The translations under genes and the position numbers were made by a program. DNA of 49,717 bases from Vicinamibacteraceae bacterium. GTDB lineage: Bacteria; Acidobacteriota; Vicinamibacteria; Vicinamibacterales; JAFNAJ01. Under the pieces are notes generated by a model. It made no database searches. It was given only the letters and a program-made list of their open reading frames with translations, and had not been told where the DNA came from. The stretch lies in the NCBI GenBank assembly GCA_023384595.1, contig JAHDVQ010000006.1:13339-63055 (forward strand), in the 5' to 3' direction. Below, piece after piece: positions 34,241 to 43,547 of this stretch (position 1 is its first letter; every line of letters starts with the position of its first letter).

Positions 34241-37200
34241 GTGACCGAGTTCGTCCATCTCCACCTGCACACCGAGTTCTCGCTGCTCGACGGCGCGTGC
34301 CGCATCAACGATCTGATGCAGCAGGCGGCGGCCCAGAAGGTGCCGGCGCTGGCCGTGACCGAACACGGCAACATGTTCTCGGCGGTGGCCTTCCACGACG
34401 CGGCGCGCAAGCACGGCGTGAAGCCCATCCTGGGCTGCGAGGTCTACGTCGCGCCCGGCGATCGACGGTCGCGGACCGGCACGCCGGGCGAGACGGCGAA
34501 CCACCTGGTGCTCCTCGCCGAGACGATGCAGGGGTTCCACAACCTGATCAAGCTCGTCTCGGCGGGCTACACGGAGGGCTTCTACTACAAGCCGCGCATC
34601 GACAAGGATCTGCTGGCGCAGCATGCCGAGGGGCTCATCGGCCTGAGCAGCTGCCTGAAGGGCGAGGTCGCCACCGCCCTGCGGACCGAGCAGCCGCGCA
34701 AGGCGCTCGACGCGGCCGCGGCCTACCGCGACATCCTCGGGGCACGGAACTTCTTCCTCGAGATGCAGTACCAGGGCATCGACGAGCAGCTCGTCGTCAA
34801 CCGCGGGCTGCCGTCGATTGCGGGCGAGCTCGGTCTGGCGCTGGTGTGCACCAACGACGTGCACTACCTGCGCTGCGACGATCAGAAGCCGCACGACGTG
34901 CTGCTCTGCATCGGCACCGGGAAGATGGTGCAGGACGTGCAGCGCCTCAAGTATCACGGCGACCAGTTCTACCTGAAGACGCCCGAGGAGATGGCGCGCG
35001 TCTTCGGCGAGTATCCGGAGGCGCTCGCCAACACGGTGCGCATCGCCGAGCGCTGCGACGTCACGCTCGAGAGCGGAACCTACCATCTGCCGAACTTCGA
35101 GGTGCCGGCCGGCTTCGATCTCGACGGCTACTTCGAGCACGTGGTGCGCGAGGGGTTCACGGCGCGGCTGCCCCGGCTGCGGGAGCTGGCCGGCATGGGC
35201 GTGCTCAAGCACCCGCTCTCCGACTACGACGCGCGGCTCGACTACGAGATCCGCATGATCAAGCAGATGGGGTACCCCGGGTACTTCCTGATCGTGTGGG
35301 ACTTCATCCGCTACGCGCGCGAGCAGACGATTCCCGTGGGGCCGGGCCGCGGGTCGGCCGCCGGGAGCCTCGTCGCGTGGTGCCTGCGCATCACCGACGT
35401 CGATCCCCTCGAGTTCGACCTCATCTTCGAGCGCTTCCTGAACCCGGAGCGCGTCTCGCTGCCCGACATCGACATCGACTTCTGCGAACGGCGACGGGGC
35501 GAGGTCATCGAGTACGTCACCCGCAAGTACGGGCGCGAGAACGTGGCGCAGATCATCACGTTCGGGACCATGAAGGCGCGGGCGGCGGTGCGTGACGTCG
35601 GGCGCGTGCTCAACATGCCGTACGGCGAGGTGGACCGCGTCGCCAAGCTCATTCCGGCGACACTCGACATGAAACTCGAGAAGGCGCTCGCGGAGACGCC
35701 GGCGCTGCGCGAGCTCGAGACGGCGGACCCGGCCGTGAAGGAGCTGCTCGCGGTCGCGCAGCGCCTCGAGGGCATGGCGCGCCATCCGTCGGTGCACGCG
35801 GCCGGCGTGGTCATCGCCCCGAAGGCCATCACCGAGTTCGCGCCGCTCTACAAGTCGCCGAAGGACGAAATCACCACGCAGTGGCCCATGAAGGAGGTCG
35901 AGCGCGTCGGTCTGCTCAAGATGGACTTCCTCGGGCTGTCGACGCTCACGCTCATCGACGACTGCCTGAAGGAGATCGCCAGGACGACGGGCGAGACCAT
36001 CGACATCGACACCGTTCCGCTCGACGACCAGAAGACGCTCCAGCTGTTCGCCGACGCGCAGACGCTCGGCGTGTTCCAGTTCGAGAGCGGCGGCATGCGC
36101 GACCAGCTGCGGCGCGCCCGGCCGCAGCGATTCGACGACCTGATCGCGCTCAACGCGCTCTACCGGCCCGGCCCGCTCAAGGGCGGCGTCGTCGACGACT
36201 TCATCGAGCGCCGTCACGGCAAGAAGCAGATCGAGTACGAGGTGCCGCAGCTCGAGCCCATCCTGCGCGACACCTACGGCGTCATCGCCTACCAGGAACA
36301 GGTGATGCGCATTGCGCGCGATCTCGGCGGCTTCACCATGGGCGAGGCCGACGTGCTGCGCAAGGCGATGGGGAAGAAGGACCCCGCCGTGATGCAGGCG
36401 CAGCGCGAGCGCTTCGTGTCGGGGGCCGTCGCCCAGGGCATTCCCGGGAAGAAGGCGACGAAGATCTTCGACTTCATGGAGTTCTTCGCTGGCTACGGCT
36501 TCAACAAGTCGCACTCGACGACCTACGCCTACGTCGCCTACCAGACCGGCTGGCTCAAGGCGCACTACCCGCGGCACTTCATGGCGGCGCTGCTCACCAT
36601 CGAGTCGGGCAACACCGAGAAGCTCGCCATGTACCTCGGCGAGTGCCGCGACCTCGGCGTGCCGGTCCTCGCGCCCGACATCAACCGCAGCGCGCTGGCC
36701 TTCACCGTGGAGGAGGCCGGCGTCCGCTACGGCCTCGGCGCCGTGCGCAACGTCGGCGAGGGGGCCGTCCAGGCGTTGCTCGAAGCGCGCGGCCAGATGG
36801 GCCGCGTCGACTCGCTGTTCACGCTGTGCGAGGCGCTCGACCTGCGCACCGTCAACAAGCGCGTGCTCGAGAGCCTGGTCAAGGCCGGCACCTTCGACGC
36901 GCTCTCGCACGGCACGCCCGGCTGGGAGACGCTGCCCGTCGGCACGAGGCGTGCCCGGCTGATGGCCACGCTCGATCGGGCCATCGAGCAGGGCGCCCGC
37001 ACGCAGCGCGACCGGGCCAAGGGGCAGAGCGCCCTCTTCGGTGGCGACGACGAGCCGGGCATGGTCGTCCGGCTCGCCGAAGCGGAGCCCTGGCCCGAGG
37101 CGCAGCAGCTCGCCTTCGAGAAGGAGGCTCTCGGACTGTACCTGAGCGGCCATCCGCTCTCGCGGTTCGCCGACGATCTTCGCGCGTTCGGCGCCAGGAC

Positions 37201-37729
37201 GACCGCCGACCTGACCGAGTCGATGCCCGACATGAGCCTGGGCGGGATCATCGGCGCGCTGCGGCTCTCCACCACGCGGAAGGGCGACCCGATGGCGTCC
37301 TTCGCCCTCGAGGACGAACTCGGGGCCGTCGACGTGGTCGTCTACCCGGAGACGTTCAGGCAGTCCAGGCAGGTCATTGCGGCCGACGCCATGGTGGTGG
37401 TCCGCGGCAAGTTCGAGCGCGACGACGAGTCGGCGCGGATCGTGGCCGGCGAGGTGCTGGCGCTCTCGACGGTGCGGGAGCGGCTGTCGCGCGAGGTCGC
37501 CATCAGGCTCGCGGCGCCGCCGCACGGGCGCCAGACCTTCGAGGCGCTGGCCGAGGTCCTGACCCGCCACCGCGGCGATCGGCGCGTCCGCGTCGAACTC
37601 GAGGTGGCGCACGACGCGGAGCGGTGGCGGCTCGTCGCCGAAGTGCCGCAGGTGCGCGTGCGGCCGTCGGAGCGGCTGGTCGCCGACGTCGAACAGGTCT
37701 GCGGGCGGGGCAGCGTGACCCTGCGATGA
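34241..37729 (+). CDS. dnaE: DNA polymerase III alpha subunit
   Basis: A 1162-residue replicative polymerase, the usual DnaE length. The PHP domain opens the protein (HLHLHTEFSLLDGA, LAVTEHGNMF, GCEVYVA, CTNDVHYL), and its metal ligands look mostly kept. The catalytic aspartates are Asp409 and Asp411 in LPDIDIDF and Asp562 in KMDFLGL. PGRGSAAGSLV and the FEKEALGLYLSGHPL block mark the palm and tau-binding parts, and an OB-fold region (about 990-1075) follows. A GTG start lies 7 bases after guaA stops. The order guaA-dnaE-accA-recJ suggests a shared transcript, with dnaE-accA being a common neighbour pair. Confidence 0.97.
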   Translation: MTEFVHLHLHTEFSLLDGACRINDLMQQAAAQKVPALAVTEHGNMFSAVAFHDAARKHGVKPILGCEVYVAPGDRRSRTGTPGETANHLVLLAETMQGFHNLIKLVSAGYTEGFYYKPRIDKDLLAQHAEGLIGLSSCLKGEVATALRTEQPRKALDAAAAYRDILGARNFFLEMQYQGIDEQLVVNRGLPSIAGELGLALVCTNDVHYLRCDDQKPHDVLLCIGTGKMVQDVQRLKYHGDQFYLKTPEEMARVFGEYPEALANTVRIAERCDVTLESGTYHLPNFEVPAGFDLDGYFEHVVREGFTARLPRLRELAGMGVLKHPLSDYDARLDYEIRMIKQMGYPGYFLIVWDFIRYAREQTIPVGPGRGSAAGSLVAWCLRITDVDPLEFDLIFERFLNPERVSLPDIDIDFCERRRGEVIEYVTRKYGRENVAQIITFGTMKARAAVRDVGRVLNMPYGEVDRVAKLIPATLDMKLEKALAETPALRELETADPAVKELLAVAQRLEGMARHPSVHAAGVVIAPKAITEFAPLYKSPKDEITTQWPMKEVERVGLLKMDFLGLSTLTLIDDCLKEIARTTGETIDIDTVPLDDQKTLQLFADAQTLGVFQFESGGMRDQLRRARPQRFDDLIALNALYRPGPLKGGVVDDFIERRHGKKQIEYEVPQLEPILRDTYGVIAYQEQVMRIARDLGGFTMGEADVLRKAMGKKDPAVMQAQRERFVSGAVAQGIPGKKATKIFDFMEFFAGYGFNKSHSTTYAYVAYQTGWLKAHYPRHFMAALLTIESGNTEKLAMYLGECRDLGVPVLAPDINRSALAFTVEEAGVRYGLGAVRNVGEGAVQALLEARGQMGRVDSLFTLCEALDLRTVNKRVLESLVKAGTFDALSHGTPGWETLPVGTRRARLMATLDRAIEQGARTQRDRAKGQSALFGGDDEPGMVVRLAEAEPWPEAQQLAFEKEALGLYLSGHPLSRFADDLRAFGARTTADLTESMPDMSLGGIIGALRLSTTRKGDPMASFALEDELGAVDVVVYPETFRQSRQVIAADAMVVVRGKFERDDESARIVAGEVLALSTVRERLSREVAIRLAAPPHGRQTFEALAEVLTRHRGDRRVRVELEVAHDAERWRLVAEVPQVRVRPSERLVADVEQVCGRGSVTLR

Positions 37730-37799
37730 GGCCCGCCGCCTCTCGTCGATGGCCTCCGGATGCCGGACGCCGGACGCCGGTGGCCTGAAAGGAGATCCC

Positions 37800-38768
37800 G
37801 TGGCATCGGAACTGCTCGAGTTCGAAGAGCCCATTGGCGTGCTGCAGAAGGAGATCGAGGCGCTCAGCATGATGCCCTCGACCGAGCAGCGCGCCGCCGA
37901 GATCGCGAGCCTCGAGCGCCGCATCGCGCAGATCCGGCAGGAGCTGTACGCGAACCTGAGCGCGTGGCAGCGCGTGCTCGTGGCGCGCCATCCCAACCGG
38001 CCCTACACGCTCGACTACGTCGATCGACTGTTCTCGGACTTCGACGAGATCCACGGCGACCGGCGGTACGCCGATGACCAGGCCATCGTGTGCGGATTCG
38101 CGCGCTACCGCGACACGCCGGTGCTCGTGTGCGGCCACCAGAAAGGGCGCGACACGAAGAGCAAGGTCGCGCGCAACTTCGGCTACGCGCGGCCCGAGGG
38201 CTACCGGAAGGCCCTGCGCGCGATGCAGCTCGCCGAGAAGTTCCGGCGCCCCGTCATTGTGTTCGTCGACACGCCCGCGGCCTATCCGGGCATCGAGTCC
38301 GAGGAGCGCGGCATCGCCGAGGCCATCGCGTTCAACCTGCGCGAGATGGCGGTGCTGGCCGCGCCCATCGTGGTCGTCATCGCGGGCGAGGGCGGAAGCG
38401 GCGGCGCCCTCGGGCTCGCCGTCGGGGATCGCATCCTGATGCAGGAGTTCGCCGTCTACAGCGTGATCCCGCCGGAGGGCTGCGCCGCCATTCTTTGGCG
38501 TGACGCGGCGCGCAAGGTCGAGGCGGCCGAGGCTCTCAAGATCACCGCGCCCGATCTGCTCGGCCGGGGCATCATCGACGAGATCATCCCCGAGCCCAAC
38601 GGCGGGGCGCACAACGACTGGGACGCCGCCGTGGCCAGCGTGGACCAGGCCCTCTCGCGCGCCCTGGCGGAGGTGGTCGCGCTCGACCCCGACACACGCC
38701 TCGAGCGGCGCTACGAGAAGTTCCGGAGGATGGGCCGGCTGGGCGACGAGATCGCCGGCGGGGCCTGA
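37800..38768 (+). CDS. accA: Acetyl-CoA carboxylase carboxyltransferase subunit alpha
   Basis: A 322-residue AccA of normal length. The helical N-terminus (LLEFEEPIGVLQKEIEAL) is followed by the crotonase-like core, with DIHGDRRYADDQAIVCGFAR-like DEIHGDRRYADDQAI at about 77-91, PEGYRKALRAMQLAEKF, FVDTPAAYPGIESEERG, and GEGGSGGALGLAVGDRI. With AccD, AccB and AccC (not here) it makes malonyl-CoA, the committed step of fatty-acid synthesis. GTG at 37800 is fixed by AAAGGAG at 37788-37794. It lies 70 bases after dnaE; that gap holds only a short CCGGACG repeat. Confidence 0.96.
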   Translation: MASELLEFEEPIGVLQKEIEALSMMPSTEQRAAEIASLERRIAQIRQELYANLSAWQRVLVARHPNRPYTLDYVDRLFSDFDEIHGDRRYADDQAIVCGFARYRDTPVLVCGHQKGRDTKSKVARNFGYARPEGYRKALRAMQLAEKFRRPVIVFVDTPAAYPGIESEERGIAEAIAFNLREMAVLAAPIVVVIAGEGGSGGALGLAVGDRILMQEFAVYSVIPPEGCAAILWRDAARKVEAAEALKITAPDLLGRGIIDEIIPEPNGGAHNDWDAAVASVDQALSRALAEVVALDPDTRLERRYEKFRRMGRLGDEIAGGA

Positions 38769-38771
38769 GGC

Positions 38772-40544
38772 ATGCGCCCCCGCCTCTGGCAGCCCGTGCC
38801 CGCCGACGACGCGGCCGCGGCCCGTCTCGAAGGGGCGCTCGGCCTCGATCCGGTCATCGCGCGGCTGCTCGTCCAGCGGGGGCTCGCCGACCCCGACGCG
38901 GCCCACCGCTTCCTGCATCCGTCGATCGAGCATCTGCACGATCCGTACGCGCTCACCGGCGTTCGCGCGGCCGTGGATCGGCTGCTCACCGCCATCGAGC
39001 GGCAGGAGCTCGTCGCCATCCACGGCGACTACGACGTGGACGGCATCACGTCGACCGTGATGCTGCGCCGCGCCCTCGAGCTGCTCGGCGGACGGGTGTC
39101 GCACTTCATCCCGGAGCGCCTGCGAGACGGCTACGGGCTGCAGGTCGCCGCCATCGATCGGCTGCACGCCGAGGGCGTGCGCCTCGTCGTGTCGGTGGAC
39201 TGCGGCATCCGCAGCCTCGACGCGGGCCGCCGCGCGCGCGAGCTCGGGATGGATCTCATCGTCACGGATCATCACGAGCCCGAGGGCGAGCTGCCGGCGG
39301 CGCTCGCCGTCATCAACCCGAAGCGCCACGATTGCGGGTATCCGGAGAAGATGCTGGCGGGCGTCGGCGTCACGCTGAAGATCGTGCAGGCGCTGTGCCT
39401 CGAGCGGGGCCGCCAGCACTGGCTGCCCGGCTTCCTGAAGCTCGCGGCGCTCGGGACGCTGGCCGACGTCGTGCCGCTCACGGGTGAGAACCGCGTGATC
39501 GCGCACCTCGGGCTGGCCGGGCTCTCGTCGCCACGGCACACGGCGGGCCTGCGGGCGCTGCTCGAGAGTGCCGAGCTCCAGGGACGCCGCGTCGACGCCT
39601 ACCACGTCTCGTTCGTCCTCGCGCCGCGCATCAACGCGGCCGGGCGCATGAGTTCTCCCGACGTGGCCGCGAGGCTCCTGCTCGCGTGCGACGAGGCCCA
39701 GCTGCCCGAGGCCCGCACGCTCGCGCAACAACTGCACGAGGAGAACCGGCGGCGGCAGGAGGAAGAGGCCGCCATCCTGGCCGCGGCCCGGCGCCTCGTC
39801 GACTCCGATCCGGACATCGGCGCGCACAACGTGCTCGTCGTGAGCGGGCAGGGGTGGCACCGGGGCGTCGTGGGCATCGTGGCGTCGAAGCTGGTCGACG
39901 CCTATTGCCGGCCCGCGGTCGTCATCGCCGTCGACGGCGACACGGCGCACGGGTCCTGCCGGAGCATCCCGGGGTTCGACATGCTCGGGGCGCTGGAGCG
40001 GTGCGCGGATCTCTTCGAGCGGTTCGGGGGCCATCGTCAGGCCGCAGGGCTCACGATGGAGGCGGCGCGCGTGCCCGAGCTCAGACGCCGCCTGGCCGCG
40101 TGGGCCAACGAGGTGCTGGGGCCCGACGACCTGCGGCCCCGGCTGCGCATCGACTCGCCGCTGAGGCTCGGTGCCATCGGGCCGGCGTTCGTCCGCGACC
40201 TCGCACGGCTGGCGCCCTTCGGGATGGGCAACGCAAGGCCGGTGTTCGCGACCTACGGCGCCGAGGTGTCCGCGGGACCGACGCTGCTCAAGGAACGTCA
40301 TCTGTGCCTCTCGGTGGCCCAGGACGGCCGGGTGTTCCGCGCCATCGCGTGGCGCGCCGCCGAACACCTCGACCTGGTCGCGGCACACCGCCGCGGCCTC
40401 GACCTGGCCTACACCCTGGAAGAGAACACCTATCGCGGCGAGTCGAGCCTCGAGCTGAGGCTCGAGGACCTGAGGGGCGCGCCCGTCCCGGCGGCCGCCA
40501 CCGCGGCCGACGCCGCATCGCCGGCCGATGCGCGGGTCGAGTAG
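38772..40544 (+). CDS. recJ: Single-stranded-DNA-specific exonuclease RecJ
   Basis: A 590-residue RecJ. The DHH phosphoesterase motifs are visible: motif I IHGDYDVDGITST (about residues 80-92), motif II VSVDCGI near 138-144, and motif III VTDHHEPEGELP near 163-174, which bind two metals. The DHHA1 domain has VVSGQGWHRGVVGIVASKL and an SCRSIPGFD loop near 355-400. The OB-fold tail follows. RecJ digests 5' single-stranded ends in RecF-pathway recombination and mismatch or base-excision repair. Start ATG 38772 lies three bases after accA. Confidence 0.95.
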   Translation: MRPRLWQPVPADDAAAARLEGALGLDPVIARLLVQRGLADPDAAHRFLHPSIEHLHDPYALTGVRAAVDRLLTAIERQELVAIHGDYDVDGITSTVMLRRALELLGGRVSHFIPERLRDGYGLQVAAIDRLHAEGVRLVVSVDCGIRSLDAGRRARELGMDLIVTDHHEPEGELPAALAVINPKRHDCGYPEKMLAGVGVTLKIVQALCLERGRQHWLPGFLKLAALGTLADVVPLTGENRVIAHLGLAGLSSPRHTAGLRALLESAELQGRRVDAYHVSFVLAPRINAAGRMSSPDVAARLLLACDEAQLPEARTLAQQLHEENRRRQEEEAAILAAARRLVDSDPDIGAHNVLVVSGQGWHRGVVGIVASKLVDAYCRPAVVIAVDGDTAHGSCRSIPGFDMLGALERCADLFERFGGHRQAAGLTMEAARVPELRRRLAAWANEVLGPDDLRPRLRIDSPLRLGAIGPAFVRDLARLAPFGMGNARPVFATYGAEVSAGPTLLKERHLCLSVAQDGRVFRAIAWRAAEHLDLVAAHRRGLDLAYTLEENTYRGESSLELRLEDLRGAPVPAAATAADAASPADARVE

Positions 40545-40561
40545 GATCAACAGGATCCGGT

Positions 40562-40590
40562 CCTGCCCGGCGCACGCCTCGTGCGGCAGG
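40562..40590 (+). terminator. Bulged hairpin between recJ and the LptC-LptA gene
   Basis: CCTGCC and GCACG on the left pair with CGTGC and GGCAGG on the right, with a four-base bulge and a three-base loop. It lies in the 69-base gap after recJ. It might weaken read-through; there is no T-run, and the run of co-directional genes continues. Confidence 0.3.
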
Positions 40591-40613
40591 GTGGGCCGAT
40601 CGCACAGGATTCC

Positions 40614-42782
40614 GTGACCCGCTGGCAGCGTCCCCTCCGCCTCGGCCTGGCCGTGTTCGCCGTCGTCTTCGCCGTCGCGGTCTATTTCGCGATCGGGCGC
40701 CGGCCGGCCGCGCCGTCCGGGGCCACGTCACCGAGATCCGACCCCAAGGCAGTACTCGAAAGCGAGGGAGGTGTCACACAGATCGCCTCGAAGACCCGCC
40801 AGGACTTCCAGGTGAAGTACGGGCGCATGGCCGTGTACGAGGACGGCACGACCCGTTTCGAGCAGATCGAAGTCCTCGTGCCGCAACGTGGCGGCCGCGA
40901 CTACACGATCACGGCCTCGAGCGGCGTGGTCGCCGACAACCAGAACGACATCGCCCTCGAAGGCCAGGTGAAGCTCACCACCACCGACGGTCTCGTCGTC
41001 GACACCGAGGCGGCGTCGTTCGAGCGGACCGAGGGCATGCTGCGCATTCCCGGGGCCATGGCGTTCTCGCGGCGGGGCCTGCGCGGACGTTCGGTGGGCG
41101 CCACCTACGATCAGCAGCGTGAGGTGCTGTGGCTGCTCGACCGCGCCGAGGTCGACATGACGGCCGAGAAGGGGGCGCCGGCGACGAAGATCCGGTCGGG
41201 CTCGGCGGGCTTCGCGCAGCGGGATCGGTATTTCCGGTTCGAGCGCGACGTCGTGATGACGCGCGGCGGACAGACGATCACCGCCGACGGGGCCGTCGCC
41301 CACTTGCAGCCCGAGGCCGACGTGCTGCAGATGATCGAACTGCGCGGCCGCTCGCGGGTGACCGGCGCGGCGGCGAGTGCCCTCGAGGCGATGACGGCCA
41401 ACGACATCAACCTCGCGTACGGCGAGGACGGCGCGACGCTCCAGCGGGCCACGCTCGCGGGAGCGGCGAGCCTGCGGCTGGCCGGGGCCGGAGGGCAGGG
41501 CACGCGGCGGCTCGAGGCCGAGTGGATGGACATCGGCCTCAGTCCCGACGGGCGCCTCGCGACGTTCATCGCGGCCCGGGAGCGCGTGGCGCTCGATCTC
41601 CCGGCGGGCGAGGGCGCGCCCGCGCGCCGCATCACCTCGGTCACGCTCGATGCGGCGGGCCCGCCCGACCAGGGCATCACCACGGCCCGCTTCGCTGAGA
41701 ACGTGGAGTTCCGGGAGCGCGTGCCGGCCGCAGCGGGGCGTCCCGCCTCGGAGCGCGTCGCGCGATCGCGCACGCTCGATACGGTGGTGGCCCCGGGCTT
41801 CGGCGCCATCGAGGCCGCGAACTTCGTGGGCGACGTGCGGTTCATCGACGGCGCCCTCGAGGGCCAGGCGCCGGACGCGACGTACAACGTGGCCAAGGGC
41901 GCGCTGCGCCTGCAGGGCGCCGCGCGCAGTGCGGCCGGCGGACAGACCGCGCGGCTGGTGGACGAGCGGGCCGACATCGACGCCGAGCGCATCGACGTCG
42001 CCCTCGAGGGCGGCGATCTCACCGCGACGGGCGGCGTCCGCTCGGTGCTGAAGTCCAGCCGCGACGATGGGGACGCGCGCGACGGCGGGCGAACGGCTCG
42101 CCGGCCGTCGATGCTCAAGGCGGACCAGCCGACCAATGTGACCGCCGATCGTCTCGTCTACGAGAAGGAGACCGGCCGGGCCACCTACACGGGGGATGCG
42201 CGGCTCTGGCAGGGCGAGACAGCCGTGCAGGCACCGACGATCGCGCTCGACGAGGTGCGGGGCAACCTGCGGGCCGAGGGCGGGGTGAAGTCGACGCTGC
42301 GGCTGCAGGACGCCGGTGAGGCGGGCGAGGCTCGGACGTCGGTGCTGACCGCGCAGACGCTGCTCTACGAGGAAGAGGAGCGGCGGGCCACCTACACGAC
42401 CGACGCCAGGATGGTGGGGCCCGAGGGCGACGTGCGCGCCGACCGGATCGAGTTGTACCTCGACGAGTCGGGCGAGGCCCTCGATCGCGCCGAGGCCTAC
42501 GATCGCGTCGTGCTGCGCGCCGACGTCTCGTCGGCGCGCGGCGACGTGCACCAGCGCGTGTCGTGGGGCGAGCGCCTGACGTACTTCGCCCGCGATGGCC
42601 GCTACGTGATGAGCGGACCCGAGGTCGTCATCCAGGAGCAGCGGCCCGCTGAATGCGTGGAAACTAAAGGCAAAACGTTGACTTTCTACAGATCGGCCGA
42701 TACGATTCTCATCGACGGCAACGCACAACGCCGCACCGAATCGACGACCACGGGCAAGTGCCCGGGCCAGCCCACGCGCTGA
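40614..42782 (+). CDS. LptC-LptA fusion, LPS transport periplasmic bridge protein
   Basis: A 722-residue protein anchored by one N-terminal helix (residues 9-29) with the rest periplasmic. The region of about 45-200 has the LptC pattern ([68 protein letters not shown]). Several further LptA/OstA-like beta-jellyroll repeats follow, clearest at about 500-700 ([40 protein letters not shown]). Ordinary LptC and LptA are about 190 and 180 residues and separate. It should carry LPS from the LptBFG transporter toward the outer membrane. The GTG at 40614 gives a proper signal anchor; another GTG at 40581 is in frame. It overlaps lptB by one base. Confidence 0.85.
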   Translation: MTRWQRPLRLGLAVFAVVFAVAVYFAIGRRPAAPSGATSPRSDPKAVLESEGGVTQIASKTRQDFQVKYGRMAVYEDGTTRFEQIEVLVPQRGGRDYTITASSGVVADNQNDIALEGQVKLTTTDGLVVDTEAASFERTEGMLRIPGAMAFSRRGLRGRSVGATYDQQREVLWLLDRAEVDMTAEKGAPATKIRSGSAGFAQRDRYFRFERDVVMTRGGQTITADGAVAHLQPEADVLQMIELRGRSRVTGAAASALEAMTANDINLAYGEDGATLQRATLAGAASLRLAGAGGQGTRRLEAEWMDIGLSPDGRLATFIAARERVALDLPAGEGAPARRITSVTLDAAGPPDQGITTARFAENVEFRERVPAAAGRPASERVARSRTLDTVVAPGFGAIEAANFVGDVRFIDGALEGQAPDATYNVAKGALRLQGAARSAAGGQTARLVDERADIDAERIDVALEGGDLTATGGVRSVLKSSRDDGDARDGGRTARRPSMLKADQPTNVTADRLVYEKETGRATYTGDARLWQGETAVQAPTIALDEVRGNLRAEGGVKSTLRLQDAGEAGEARTSVLTAQTLLYEEEERRATYTTDARMVGPEGDVRADRIELYLDESGEALDRAEAYDRVVLRADVSSARGDVHQRVSWGERLTYFARDGRYVMSGPEVVIQEQRPAECVETKGKTLTFYRSADTILIDGNAQRRTESTTTGKCPGQPTR

Positions 42783-43507
42783 TGGCGACGCTCCGGACAC
42801 TCGCGCTCACGAAGTCGTACGGCGGGCGGACGGTCGTCCGCGGCGTCAACCTCGACGTCCAGTCCGGTGAAGTCGTGGGGCTGCTCGGTCCGAACGGCGC
42901 CGGGAAGACCACGACGTTCTACATGTGCGTCGGGCTCACGGCGCCCGATGCGGGGCGCGTCGAGCTCGACGGGGCCGACATCACCTCGGATCCCATGTAC
43001 GTGCGGGCCCGGAAAGGGCTCGCGTACCTGCCGCAGGAGCCCTCGGTCTTCCGCGGGCTGACCGTCGAACAGAACATCCTGGCCATCCTCGAGACGCTCG
43101 ACCTCGACGCCGCGGCGCGGCGCGCGCGGCTGCGCGAGCTCGTCGCCGAGCTCGGGCTCTCACAGGTGGCCCGCTCGCGCGGCTACCAGCTCTCGGGAGG
43201 GGAGCGGCGCCGCGTGGAGATCACCCGCGCGCTGGTGCTCTCGCCGAAGTTCATCCTGCTCGACGAGCCGTTTGCCGGCATCGATCCGATTGCCGTGACC
43301 GACATTCAGAAGATCATTTTCCACTTGAAAGAACGGGGCATCGGCGTTCTCATCACCGACCACAACGTGCGGGAGACCTTGCGCATCACGGACCGGGCGT
43401 ATATCGTGCATGACGGTGTCATCTTCCGGAGCGGCACGCCCGTCGAACTCGCCGCCGACGAGGATGTCAAGCGAATTTATCTCGGTGCCGATTTCCGTCT
43501 CGACTAG
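42782..43507 (+). CDS. lptB: LPS export ABC transporter ATP-binding protein LptB
   Basis: A 241-residue ABC ATPase. Walker [11 protein letters not shown] (residues 38-47), the Q-loop [16 protein letters not shown], signature [11 protein letters not shown], Walker [16 protein letters not shown] and switch histidine in [10 protein letters not shown] are all present and match LptB rather than other ABC proteins. It powers the LptFG membrane pair (not in this window) that lifts LPS to the periplasmic bridge. The ATG overlaps the upstream LptC-LptA stop (TGATG), and rpoN follows after 40 bases, the classic lptB-rpoN order. Confidence 0.97.
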   Translation: MATLRTLALTKSYGGRTVVRGVNLDVQSGEVVGLLGPNGAGKTTTFYMCVGLTAPDAGRVELDGADITSDPMYVRARKGLAYLPQEPSVFRGLTVEQNILAILETLDLDAAARRARLRELVAELGLSQVARSRGYQLSGGERRRVEITRALVLSPKFILLDEPFAGIDPIAVTDIQKIIFHLKERGIGVLITDHNVRETLRITDRAYIVHDGVIFRSGTPVELAADEDVKRIYLGADFRLD

Positions 43508-43547
43508 CGGATAAAGGGGTAGACTTCGGGCAACGTTCCGATTCGAC

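Noticed and set aside
37762-37780. Short tandem CCGGACG repeats between dnaE and accA
   Set aside because: Only two and a half units in a 70-base gap; no sign of a CRISPR, operator or mobile element.
34196-37996. A minus-strand open frame of 1266 codons antisense to dnaE
   Set aside because: dnaE on the plus strand has all catalytic motifs; the antisense product is low-complexity and has no recognisable family.
43508-43547. A -24/-12 sigma-54 promoter before rpoN
   Set aside because: No GG-10 bases-GC arrangement of the right form is present in the 40-base gap.
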